This document shows positions 54,845 to 63,940 of a DNA stretch of 64,000 nucleotides, piece by piece. The position numbers were made by a program, and so were the translations under genes. The notes below the pieces were generated by a model. It searched no databases, was not told the origin of the DNA, and saw only the letters and a program-made list of their open reading frames with translations. Positions within the stretch are counted from its first letter, which is position 1, and the number at the start of each line of letters is the position of its first letter. This stretch comes from Moorena sp. SIOASIH (GTDB lineage: Bacteria; Cyanobacteriota; Cyanobacteriia; Cyanobacteriales; Coleofasciculaceae), in assembly GCF_010671925.1 (NCBI RefSeq), contig NZ_JAAHIH010000004.1, positions 124,001-188,000 of the forward strand, read 5' to 3'.

Positions 54845-54928
54845 TGGGCGGGGAGAGACTCGAACTCTCATGACCATAAGGCCGCCACATTTTGAGTGTG
54901 GTGCGTCTACCAATTTCGCCACCCGCCC
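54845..54928 (-). tRNA. tRNA-Leu (anticodon CAA)
   Basis: 84 bases. Acceptor GGGCGGG pairs with CCCGCCC; anticodon stem CCACA / TGTGG holds the loop CTCAAAA, giving anticodon CAA; the T arm is GAGAG TTCGAGT CTCTC. The long variable arm fits a class II tRNA. Discriminator A, no encoded CCA. Its first 22 bases overlap the end of the M48 peptidase gene on the same strand. Confidence 0.93.
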
Positions 54929-55776
54929 GTTTGGGCATCTCTATTATTATAACTAATTAGCTGCTGATTTAACAAGGACTGATAAGATTGAGAACTTGCC
55001 CAACGGTCAATTTCTCGCGCCCGTAGTACAGGTAAGGGATGGCTTAGTTGAGAGATCTGCAATTGTTGGAGTACTTGACCCACCTCAGTATCACCCACGC
55101 TGTCGTAAGCCCTAGCTTGAGCAATAAACGCATCTAGGTTCAGTTGTGGTGCCAGAGTTGGGGAACCACCAGCCAGTTTCATCAATACAGACATGACCAC
55201 TCTCGGATTTTGAGTAGCCAGTAAAGCAGCGCGATCGCAACTAAATTCCGCACATCGTAGCCACTCTAACATCTTCTCCTGTATGCTTTGAGCAATGAGC
55301 ATCCCCCAATTCGGAATTAAACTAGCAGCTAATACCATGATATTGAGCGGTGTCAGGTAAACCCCATGTTCACATTTGAGATGACCCAGTTCATGGGCAA
55401 TAACCGCCTGAATTTCCTCTGGTGTCAGCAGATCAATTAAAGAGGTGTGCAAGACAATGAAAGGCTGCTTACCCCGCATAGCGAAGGTATAGGCATTGGG
55501 AGCAGGATTTTGCTGCACATAAAGCTGAGGCGGCTCTAAATCTAAAGTTGTGCAGGCTTCTAAGAGTAGTTTATGAAGATGGGGCAGTTGATTTTCTCCC
55601 ACCAAGACACTAGCAGCAATATTGTTCAGGTAAAAAAACTGTTCCGCCACAGGACCTAGTAAATTTCGCACCACCAAGTCTATCCCTGGCAACTGTTTCA
55701 GGGCTGTGGTTGCTTCCAAATCTAGGGGATGACGGAAATGATCTGCCTTCAGACCAAATAGTGATGTTTTAGTCAT
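54907..55776 (-). CDS. M48 family metallopeptidase
   Basis: 289 residues. Zinc site IAHELGHLKCEH (HExxH) and third ligand Glu in CAEFSCDRAAL. A hydrophobic stretch after the site (LNIMVLAASLIPNWGMLIA) suits membrane contact. HtpX/Oma1-like peptidases act in membrane protein quality control. The last residues TGGWRNW and the stop TAG lie inside the tRNA-Leu gene; the stop is in the D-loop. The real C-terminus probably predates the overlap or is tolerated by it. Confidence 0.9.
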   Translation of the reverse strand: MTKTSLFGLKADHFRHPLDLEATTALKQLPGIDLVVRNLLGPVAEQFFYLNNIAASVLVGENQLPHLHKLLLEACTTLDLEPPQLYVQQNPAPNAYTFAMRGKQPFIVLHTSLIDLLTPEEIQAVIAHELGHLKCEHGVYLTPLNIMVLAASLIPNWGMLIAQSIQEKMLEWLRCAEFSCDRAALLATQNPRVVMSVLMKLAGGSPTLAPQLNLDAFIAQARAYDSVGDTEVGQVLQQLQISQLSHPLPVLRAREIDRWASSQSYQSLLNQQLISYNNRDAQTGGWRNW

Positions 55777-55988
55777 GAGCTGTTAGTCGTTAGTCATTAG
55801 TCATTACTTACTAGTCTAGGACTTACCCAAAATCTCTGGCTCAAGCCTAATCTATTGTAGGGTTACAAGCCTTGCGCCCTAACTAGATATAGCGCTACCT
55901 ATAAGCGCGAACCTATATAGCGCCACTGCGTAATTCCTCTAGTGTTTGGTGGTGGTCTTGAACTGACAGACTTTCAACTAACCATCCC

Positions 55989-56345
55989 CTAAACGCTAAA
56001 CGACTTACCACAGCCACAGCTTTGATTAGCATTGGGGTTAGTGAATTGGAATCCACCACCAATCATAGCATCGCTGTAATCCAGTACCAGACCGTAGAGA
56101 TAAAGCAGACTTTTTGGATCACAGATTATTTTGAAGCCATCGTAGTCAAAGATTTCATCATTCTCCCGAATGTTACTAGGTTCTTCAAAATCCATCATGT
56201 AAGACAGTCCTGAACAGCCTCCCTGGCGAACACCAACTCGCAGGTAAAGGTCTTTTCCTTGGCTTTGTTGCAGGGCTAAAACATGCTTTAGGGCTTTATC
56301 TGTCAGTTGAATACCTTTTTGCTGTGACTCAGTTGCTTGTGCCAT
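55989..56345 (-). CDS. A-type iron-sulfur carrier (IscA/SufA-like)
   Basis: 118 residues. Three conserved cysteines are seen: GGCSGLSY (first) and SCGCGKSF near the end (other two), as in HesB/IscA/SufA carriers. Ligates Fe-S clusters for transfer to apoproteins. The wording MDFEEPSNIRENDEIF fits cyanobacterial SufA/IscA. Not linked to suf genes here. Confidence 0.93.
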   Translation of the reverse strand: MAQATESQQKGIQLTDKALKHVLALQQSQGKDLYLRVGVRQGGCSGLSYMMDFEEPSNIRENDEIFDYDGFKIICDPKSLLYLYGLVLDYSDAMIGGGFQFTNPNANQSCGCGKSFSV

Positions 56346-56616
56346 TGCTTACGTTTGACTCCTAATTTTGCTTGGTGTTAAGTTGTTGTGCATCGTCAAG
56401 AAAGATAATTATCAGGCTGTAACCCAAGATTTAGCTTAGAGTGTCTCATCAAACTAGATGCTTCACAGCTTATAGCTGAATCAGCTCTGCCAGTTAACAG
56501 TTTTGCTGTTTATCGATAATTATCTAATTTTCGTCAAATGGAAATTATTGGGGGTTTGAATTTTTATTGTAACGAGTCTTTAGGCTACCATGCATTAATC
56601 ATTCTACGTTGCATTA

Positions 56617-57795
56617 TCAATCTAAGTAATGGTTTAACCTTCCACCGTGACTAAGATACTGGCTAATCTCTTCTTCACTAACTCGGTAACCACAGTTAAT
56701 GATCATCTTCTGTACTTGTTGGCTGCACTGCACTCCTTGCTCAGATATACCCAGACAGTTATAAACTGTTCTCAGTTGAGAGAATTCAAGCTTTTCATGG
56801 AACAAGCTCTCCCCCTGGCCAGGATGGGAGATTTCTTGCCAAAGTCTTAAGGCTTGTAAGTGATACGCTAAGGCATGGGGGTAATTTCCCAAGTGGTAGT
56901 GAACCGCTCCGATATAATCTAAGCTTCTGGTGTTACCATGAAGTGACTTACTCAGTTCCTGACCAATCTCCAAAGCTTGATGATAGAAATCCAATGCCCG
57001 TAGTTCCTCACCTAGTCGGAAGTAAACTGTGCCAATCCTCTCAAGAGTAGTTAACTTGCGACTAGAGTAACGAGAGGATGTTTTTTTTTCGTGAATGGTT
57101 AGGGCTTGCTCCAAGACAGCAAGAGCTTGACGGTATCTTCCAAGCTGGGTATAAGCTTCCCCTATATTTTCCAGTGCTCTGCCTTCGCCCTGAATTGAAT
57201 TGCCTGAGTTTTGAAAAATCTTCATGGCTTGGCGAAAGCATCTCAGAGCCAGTACTGGTTGATGCCAGCTATTGTGAATTTCCCCTAGGTGATTAAGGAT
57301 TTTAGCAATCTCTGAGTGAGCTTGAGTTTTTTGGAAAATCCTCAATGCTTTTAGATAAACCTTAAATGCCTTATCATCCTGGTTAGTCTGGGAATAAGCC
57401 ATGCCGAGATGATGAAGAATGACCCCTAAACTCTTGGGTGAACCAACATCATTGGCCATTTGTAAACTTTGCTCGAGACACTTGATTCCCCAGGCATACT
57501 CTCCCAAACGGCAATGAACTAACCCAATGCGTTTGAGAGTATCCACTTGACCAGCCAAATCTTCGTTAGTTTGACAAATTGCTAAGGTGTTTTGCAGTGT
57601 TTTTAGTATATTTTGTAACTGACTTTGGCGATACTTACGAGCTGGAGGCTGGAAAGGGTCATCTCCTGCAGTCTTGTTTTGGTGTTGCTTGACTTCCGTT
57701 TCAACTAGATTCTGAACCAGATGTGCCATATTAATATTGCTCCCTGATGTAGATGGGGGAGGGATGATGGAGCCAAATAAACTTGAGTAGCCCAT
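56617..57795 (-). CDS. TPR (Sel1/SNAP-like) repeat protein
   Basis: 392 residues with about seven TPR units of the 40-residue tetratricopeptide_MalT type (RIGLVHCRLGEYAWGIKCLEQSL, HHLGMAYSQTNQDDKAFKVYLKAL, NLGE-type repeats to ~360). A short Ser/Pro N-terminus has no signal. Adaptor-type; partner unknown. No effector domain is visible. Confidence 0.85.
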   Translation of the reverse strand: MGYSSLFGSIIPPPSTSGSNINMAHLVQNLVETEVKQHQNKTAGDDPFQPPARKYRQSQLQNILKTLQNTLAICQTNEDLAGQVDTLKRIGLVHCRLGEYAWGIKCLEQSLQMANDVGSPKSLGVILHHLGMAYSQTNQDDKAFKVYLKALRIFQKTQAHSEIAKILNHLGEIHNSWHQPVLALRCFRQAMKIFQNSGNSIQGEGRALENIGEAYTQLGRYRQALAVLEQALTIHEKKTSSRYSSRKLTTLERIGTVYFRLGEELRALDFYHQALEIGQELSKSLHGNTRSLDYIGAVHYHLGNYPHALAYHLQALRLWQEISHPGQGESLFHEKLEFSQLRTVYNCLGISEQGVQCSQQVQKMIINCGYRVSEEEISQYLSHGGRLNHYLD

Positions 57796-58258
57796 CTCCC
57801 TTGCTCATTTTCAGCAGTTATGTCTCTGTTCTAACTCGGTTACCAGAGATAATATTACTCACAACTTGCTGTAAATTCCTAAATATATTTTTCAATAAGT
57901 TAAGGAAATTATTGAGCTATTAATAAAAATTAACATCAGTAGCCTGGGCACACTAATCTGGAAAGACCTAGTTGCCGTCATACATACTAGCTTCTTGCCC
58001 CATCTGCCCGTCAGCCCATTGCCGAGGATAGCCTATTGCCTATTGTCGAGGATACTATCTTGAAGGGAACTCACTCTCAAAATCTGTCCGGAGAAGCGTC
58101 ACACCTACTCGAATAAGGAAGTAGTAGATGCACCCTGATCACCGCCCCCAGCTTTTACAGGTTGGGGGTTTCCTGATTTTTTAACCTATTCCTGTGGTGT
58201 TGAGTCTTCTGAGCACTAACCACTTATTTCACCCGAAGAGTACTAATTTCTTTAAGCC
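57796..58258. other. Gap with CCCCCA/TGGGGG hairpin
   Basis: 58145-58150 CCCCCA pairs with 58163-58168 TGGGGG; TTTTTT follows eight bases later. It could end plus-strand transcription but no plus-strand gene is near; it may be an element end. GCCTATT units lie at 58031-58043. Confidence 0.4.
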
Positions 58259-59098
58259 TCAGCTAACACAAATAAACTCCCGCACCTGCTCTAGATAAAT
58301 CCCTGGAGCCTCCAACATCGGAAAGTGAGCTGTATCAGGAATTTCAACATACTTGACGTTTTGACTTAATTGTGAAGCTCTACGCCCTAGTGCTGAAGGA
58401 ATAATTTTGTCGTATTCACCAGAAACTAGCAGGGTTGGCACCTTTAACTGAGCGAATTTATTAGGCATTACCTCAGCCGCATACTTACTAACCGCAGTCA
58501 GCATTGTTCCCAAAGCTGCCTCATAATCAGCCATTAGGTAATCTGCCAAAAAATCTCGACTGACTGGTCTAGGTAAGGGATGGTGCAAAAATCGCATCAT
58601 GAACAGCGTACCGGCCAAGGGAATATTTAACAACCAACCGGGGCGGAACTTAACTACTAACTCACCAACTTTGTGAAAAGCGGTGAAGGATTTCTCGTCA
58701 TAATCAAAAATACCGCTATTATTCAAAATTGCCTGCTCAACCCGCCCAGGATAAAGATTGAGAAACATCGTAGCAGCAGATGCCCCTAGGGAGTGGGCAT
58801 TGATATAGATACGACCAAGTCCCAGGGTATCTAACAACACCAGTAAATCTTCAGCGTAGTCCTCCATCTCATAGGTCAGGTTTGCCCCCTGTTGGGGTAA
58901 TTTTGACCGACCAAACCCCCTTAGGTCATAAAGGAGGCAGTCAAAGGTATTGGATAGAGCTTGAGCGGTACTTTCCCAGTAGCGAGACGAGCCACACCAG
59001 CCATGGATAAAGACCATTACAGGTTTATTTGCACAAGGTGTTGACTTCTTTACCCATTCATAGTAGTGTTCTACACCCCGAATTTGAATGTAAGGCAT
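58259..59098 (-). CDS. Alpha/beta hydrolase
   Basis: 279 residues from ATG at 59098, with AAAGG about seven bases in front; an upstream Met would add 15 residues. Oxyanion loop FIHGWCGSS, nucleophile elbow in NAHSLGASAA, acid in SGEYDKI and His in DTAHFPMLEAP. Dienelactone/epoxide-hydrolase-like group. Substrate unknown. Followed upstream by AACAATT heptamers and clpX. Confidence 0.85.
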   Translation of the reverse strand: MPYIQIRGVEHYYEWVKKSTPCANKPVMVFIHGWCGSSRYWESTAQALSNTFDCLLYDLRGFGRSKLPQQGANLTYEMEDYAEDLLVLLDTLGLGRIYINAHSLGASAATMFLNLYPGRVEQAILNNSGIFDYDEKSFTAFHKVGELVVKFRPGWLLNIPLAGTLFMMRFLHHPLPRPVSRDFLADYLMADYEAALGTMLTAVSKYAAEVMPNKFAQLKVPTLLVSGEYDKIIPSALGRRASQLSQNVKYVEIPDTAHFPMLEAPGIYLEQVREFICVS

Positions 59099-59124
59099 TT
59101 TGTGACCTTTGTCCTTTGTTAATT

Positions 59125-59188
59125 GAAAATCAACAATCAACAATTAACAATTAACAATTAACAATTAACAATTAACAATTAACAACCG
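59125..59188. repeat. (AACAATT) heptamers
   Basis: About eight units AACAATT/AACAATC between the hydrolase and clpX. Confidence 0.85.
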
Positions 59189-59221
59189 ATAAATTTGGTT
59201 TTGGCCAATGACAAATTACTA

Positions 59222-60568
59222 CTATGCTGATTCTGGCTTTGGCAATGAAGAAGGATGAACCAATAGTTCAGCAGTTGAGCGCTTCTCTACCATTTCCCTA
59301 GTGATTGTACAGCGAGTGACATCCTTACGAGAAGGCAACTCGTACATCACTTCCAGCATCAATTCTTCCACAATGCCCCTTAACGCCCTAGCACCGGTTT
59401 TACGACGGTAAGCTTCCTGGGCCAGCGCTCGAATTGCATCTGGCATAAACTCCAAGTTGACATTGTCCATCTTCAACAGCTTTATATACTGTTTTACCAG
59501 TGCATTCTTGGGTTCTGTCAAAATTGCCATCAGGGCTTCCTCATCCAGGGGTTCAATGACCGCTACCATTGGTATACGACCAATGAACTCAGGAATCATG
59601 CCGAATTTCACCAAGTCATCTGGCTGCAAGTGTCGCAGAATATCTGCTGTTCGCTTTTCCTTCGAGTGATGCTCTCCAGGCTGAATAAATCCCATGGAAC
59701 GCTTGCCTAGGCGTTGCTCGACCACCTTCTCCAGACCAACAAACGCGCCACCGCAAATAAACAGAATATTGCTGGTGTCAATCTGAATGCAGTCTTGATA
59801 AGGATGTTTGCGTCCACCTTGAGGCGGTACATTAGCAATGGTTCCTTCTAGCATTTTCAGTAATGCTTGCTGGACTCCTTCCCCAGAAACATCCCTGGTA
59901 ATAGAGGGATTTTCACTCTTGCGGGCTACCTTATCGATTTCATCGATATAGATAATCCCCCGCTGGGCTTCCTCTACATCCAGATCTGCCACTTGCAATA
60001 GTCGCAGTAAGATGTTTTCTACATCTTCCCCAACATAACCAGCTTCTGTCAGGGTTGTGGCATCTGCCACAGCAAAAGGCACATCTAATATTTTGGCTAA
60101 GGTTTGGGCGAGTAATGTTTTACCACAACCAGTAGGACCAATTAGAAGAATGTTGGACTTTTGTAGCTCTATGCCATCATCCATTATGCCCTGACCCTGA
60201 CCTTGAGCTTTAGATTGGAGCAAGCTTAGGCGCTTGTAGTGGTTGTACACAGCCACTGACAGAACTTTTTTGGCTTCCTCCTGACCAATCACATGGTCAT
60301 CTAGATACCGTTTAATTTCCCTGGGTTTGGGAATCTGATTCATTGAAATACGGTTGGCACGGGGACGGCGTTTCTTGGCAGGTTCTGGTCGAGGAGCAGG
60401 CTGGGGAGCAGGCGCACCGGAATCGAGTAACTCCTCATCTAAAATTTCATTACATAAATCAACACACTCATCACAAATATAGACTCCGGGGCCAGCAATT
60501 AATTTGCGTACTTGCTCTTGAGACTTACCGCAGAAGGAACATTTTAGATGGGAGTCGTATTTAGACAT
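59222..60568 (-). CDS. clpX: ATP-dependent Clp protease ATPase subunit ClpX
   Basis: 448 residues. N-terminal zinc-binding domain CSFCGKSQ and CDECVDLC (10-40), a Pro/Arg linker, AAA+ core with Walker A GPTGCGKTLLA, Walker B IIYIDEIDK, GYVGEDVE pore/loop and sensor motifs to FIGRIPMVAV. Unfolds substrates for ClpP. Thirteen bases downstream of clpP on the same strand, so co-transcribed. Confidence 0.97.
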   Translation of the reverse strand: MSKYDSHLKCSFCGKSQEQVRKLIAGPGVYICDECVDLCNEILDEELLDSGAPAPQPAPRPEPAKKRRPRANRISMNQIPKPREIKRYLDDHVIGQEEAKKVLSVAVYNHYKRLSLLQSKAQGQGQGIMDDGIELQKSNILLIGPTGCGKTLLAQTLAKILDVPFAVADATTLTEAGYVGEDVENILLRLLQVADLDVEEAQRGIIYIDEIDKVARKSENPSITRDVSGEGVQQALLKMLEGTIANVPPQGGRKHPYQDCIQIDTSNILFICGGAFVGLEKVVEQRLGKRSMGFIQPGEHHSKEKRTADILRHLQPDDLVKFGMIPEFIGRIPMVAVIEPLDEEALMAILTEPKNALVKQYIKLLKMDNVNLEFMPDAIRALAQEAYRRKTGARALRGIVEELMLEVMYELPSRKDVTRCTITREMVEKRSTAELLVHPSSLPKPESA

Positions 60569-60581
60569 AAGAAGCCTCTTT

Positions 60582-61274
60582 CTACATAGAAGCGACAGCT
60601 GCTTCCTGGTTAGGAAGATTCTGCCGGGAGATCACCTGGTCAATTAAACCATAGTCTTTAGCTTCCGCCGCTGACATGAAAAAGTCGCGTTCGGTATCTT
60701 CAGCAATTTGCTCCACCGGTTGACCGGTGTGATTAGCCAGTAATTGGTTAAGGGTTTGCTTGTGGTATAGAATTTCCTTAGCTTGAATTTCTATATCCAC
60801 CGCTTGTCCCTGAGCACCGCCAAGGGGCTGGTGAATCATAATCCGAGAATTGGGCAATGCCATCCGTTTACCAGTAGCTCCCCCTGCTAGGAGAAATGCG
60901 CCCATACTAGCAGCTAAGCCATAGCATATGGTAACCACATCAGGGCGCACTTGCTGCATCGTATCATATATTGCCATCCCTGCAGTTACCGAGCCACCTG
61001 GGGAGTTGATATACAATTGGATATCCTTTTCCTGGTCTTCAGCTTCTAGGTATAACAGCTGGGCAACAATTGAGTCAGCTACCACATCATCGACCTGGGT
61101 TCCCAAAAAGACAATGCGTTCTCGCAGCAGCCGCGAATAAATGTCAAATGCTCGTTCTCCCATTCCAGACTGCTCTACCACCATTGGTACAACAGTACTA
61201 CTGGAGGTGATTTGGTATTGGTCTAGAGAACTTAAGCTGGTGATTGAGGAATGAGGGGACACAGATTGCAGCAT
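60582..61274 (-). CDS. clpP: ATP-dependent Clp protease proteolytic subunit
   Basis: 230 residues from ATG at 61274; the extra 26 residues upstream do not match the family. Catalytic Ser in GLAASMGAFLL, His in SRIMIHQPLGG, Asp in TERDFF. Matches the cyanobacterial ClpP2-type that pairs with ClpX. Sits between tig and clpX, the conserved order. Confidence 0.95.
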   Translation of the reverse strand: MLQSVSPHSSITSLSSLDQYQITSSSTVVPMVVEQSGMGERAFDIYSRLLRERIVFLGTQVDDVVADSIVAQLLYLEAEDQEKDIQLYINSPGGSVTAGMAIYDTMQQVRPDVVTICYGLAASMGAFLLAGGATGKRMALPNSRIMIHQPLGGAQGQAVDIEIQAKEILYHKQTLNQLLANHTGQPVEQIAEDTERDFFMSAAEAKDYGLIDQVISRQNLPNQEAAVASM

Positions 61275-61589
61275 AGGATACAATTCGTCAAGACCTCTGG
61301 ATTTACTAATAAAGGTGCTATCTAACAAGGGCACAAATAGGCATAAAGTCAAAGTCTCTATAGAAACTATTATGCCTTAACTGTTTGCTTGTTGGTGCAA
61401 CAGTTGACGGTTATAGAGTTGAGGCTTATCTATAAGCCTAAGCTGTTGAGCTAAGGCGTGTTTCTTCTAAGGGATCTAAGCTGAGCCTTGGGTTTCAGTC
61501 TCAGAATTATACAAAGTTAAATGCACAACACCTTAGCAACTCGCTACCTTCTACCCTGGGCAGATCACCAACAAGGCCAACGCTACGAT

Positions 61590-63023
61590 TTACTCAGAAA
61601 CAGGTTCAGCTGGTACTTCAATAGTCTGGGAAGCCGCATCCGTTGTTTCTAGCTCGGTTACTGTAACCGCCGTGTCTTCTGCTTCAGTTTCTTCTTCGGT
61701 GATGGTTCCTTTGGGAACCAGCTCTATAGTACCGTTATCTTCTAACCATTTAATGGCTTTCAGTTTAAGCAAATCAGACTCGACGAATTCCCGCAGCCGA
61801 TCCGGATCTACCTCTTGACCAGCCAACTGGTTCATCAATTCTTTACTTTTCGCTTCTATTTCCGACTCTTCAAGGGTTAGTGATTCACGTTTAACTACTT
61901 CCTTAAGAGCTAGGGATTGTCTTAGGCTTTGGATGGCATCAGGACGTGATCGCTCTCGCAGCTGTGGTAGATTCTCTTCAGTAAACAGCCTTTTAACATC
62001 CATGCCCAACTGTTGCATCTGTATTGCTGTTTGGGTCAAAATTGTTTGGAGTTCCTGGTCAATTAGCGTTTCAGGCAAGTCAACTTCAACCTTTTCCAGC
62101 AGAGCGTTGATTAAAGCCTCCTCCTTGCTGGCTTGCGTTTCTTGATCAGCTTTTTCCTGAAACTCCTGCTGTAAATATTCCCGTAACTCTGCCAAGGTTT
62201 CCTTCTCACTAACTTCTTGAGCAAAGTCGTCATCTAACTCTGGCAGCTCTTTTTCCTTGATTTCTTTTAGGGTGATGCTAAATACCGACGACTTGCCAGC
62301 TAAATCTTCTAGGGGGTAATCTTCAGGAAAAGTCACTGGTACTTCTTTAATCTGATCAGGATTCATACCAACGATGCCTTGAAGAATGTCCTCTAGGAAC
62401 TTGCCTTCCCCAAGTTCAATTTCAAAATCCTTAGCCTCACCGTTAGGTATTACTGAGCCTTCATCCTCTTCGCTATCACCAGTAAATCGACCGACGTAAT
62501 CCACCACGACCACATCTCCCATCTGAGCTGGGCGTGATTCCACTGGTACTAAGGTAGCCTGCTCAACACGCCGTTGTTCGAGAAAATTATCGACGGCATC
62601 CGGTTCAACCTTAGTTTCCTCAGCTTTCACACTTAAGCCATTGTATTCCCCTAAATTGACCACTGGTGGCACATCGACCGATGCGCTGAAGGTTAGGGGT
62701 TCTCCAGGTTTGAACTGGCTGAGCAAATCTTCTAAGGTAGAGGTTAAATTATAGTTCCCTAGTGCCTCAATTTGGGCTTGCTCAATCGCCTGCTTTAGAC
62801 TACTGTCGAGCAACTCTTCGATGGCAGCAGCTTTTACCTGTTGGGCACCAAGACGTTGTAGCAAAACCTGACGGGGTACCTTCCCTTGGCGAAACCCAGG
62901 AATTTTGACTGTGCGGGAAAGGTTCTGTAAAACCTTTTCATAGGCTTGTTTGGTCGTTTCAGCTGGAATTTCAATTTCCAGAGCAACCTGGCTAGCGGGA
63001 AGTTTTTCCTGAGTTACTTTCAT
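61590..63023 (-). CDS. tig: Trigger factor
   Basis: 477 residues. Ribosome-binding N-terminus with the signature GFRQGKVPRQVL, FKBP-type PPIase domain in the middle (QMGDVVVVDYVGRFTGD), and C-terminal chaperone helices. An acidic tail (TEEETEAEDTAVTV) follows. Chaperone for nascent chains. Gene order tig-clpP-clpX is conserved; the gap to clpP is 315 bp, so clpP may have its own promoter. Confidence 0.95.
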   Translation of the reverse strand: MKVTQEKLPASQVALEIEIPAETTKQAYEKVLQNLSRTVKIPGFRQGKVPRQVLLQRLGAQQVKAAAIEELLDSSLKQAIEQAQIEALGNYNLTSTLEDLLSQFKPGEPLTFSASVDVPPVVNLGEYNGLSVKAEETKVEPDAVDNFLEQRRVEQATLVPVESRPAQMGDVVVVDYVGRFTGDSEEDEGSVIPNGEAKDFEIELGEGKFLEDILQGIVGMNPDQIKEVPVTFPEDYPLEDLAGKSSVFSITLKEIKEKELPELDDDFAQEVSEKETLAELREYLQQEFQEKADQETQASKEEALINALLEKVEVDLPETLIDQELQTILTQTAIQMQQLGMDVKRLFTEENLPQLRERSRPDAIQSLRQSLALKEVVKRESLTLEESEIEAKSKELMNQLAGQEVDPDRLREFVESDLLKLKAIKWLEDNGTIELVPKGTITEEETEAEDTAVTVTELETTDAASQTIEVPAEPVSE

Positions 63024-63940
63024 TGACGCTTGGGTGTGAAGAGTTAATTGTTTAATGAGTTGGGACAGTTGATAGTCAACCTGGCTGAATCAAAGATTCG
63101 ACCTGGGGACTCCTATATTACTTTAGGTGTTGCCTGCTTCGACCAACAAAATTCACCAAAAAGATTTACATTGTTTCAGTCAAGGTATTTATCCACATCC
63201 ACTAGTTGCCCTAGCCGACGCTTTGCCATCAAGGGGTTTGGCAACAAAGTCCCTAGCCACGAATTTCTCAAGGGGTTTGAGTCAAAACGCCGATCTCCAA
63301 AGGACTAGAGGTGAAAATTAACGGTTATCGAGTATCGATACAGATGGACAACCTCTACCTCGGATGGAACTAGACGGGAGAATCCAAAGCAATTATGGTA
63401 TGCTGATTCTAACAACCAGTTAAGCGTGAAGCACATCTACCAGTTCCTTTACGGCAGTAGAGAAAACTATCTATAGGTGGTTACTACAGCCTTTAAGCCA
63501 GCTCTTAGTCGATCAGAGCTATTAAGCGTGTACCTAACACGCCAGTCCAGGACTCTGGCGGTCGCTTAATCGGGCAGTGTGAGCAGTTACACTCGCGGTA
63601 ATTGATAAGTTTATTAATATTATTTGCGCATTCCAGGCATTTTATTAAGACACCAATGGGCGATAGCGAACAAGGTCAGGAAAAGAATCAATAAGGAGGC
63701 ATTATTATCAACAATTTTGATAAAAAAGTGCAATAGTCCGGAAAATCAAGGCTTAATATGGTCGTAATCCTTCCTTATTATCACATTTTGGCTCAATTGC
63801 GCTTAATCTGCTATAGCGAACCGTTATCAGAGCTTAAATACCTAGTAAGGGAAAAAAAATTTAGATACTCTTAAAGAATGCACTGATTAAATTATCACGC
63901 ACATTTACTATGTTGAATTGAATGAGTGGAGGAAAGTCAT
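63024..63940. other. Divergent gap tig-asd with three consecutive hairpins
   Basis: No gene. Hairpins: AGCTCT (63500-63505) / AGAGCT (63515-63520); TTAAGCG (63522-63528) / CGCTTAA (63563-63569) enclosing CGCCAG (63540-63545) / CTGGCG (63555-63560); AGTGT (63576-63580) / ACACT (63589-63593). The clustering suggests a structured RNA or a leader, but I cannot assign a family. Confidence 0.4.

Noticed and set aside
63048..63321. Frames of 64-86 residues upstream of tig
   Set aside because: No ribosome site or recognisable domain; they lie in the divergent promoter gap.
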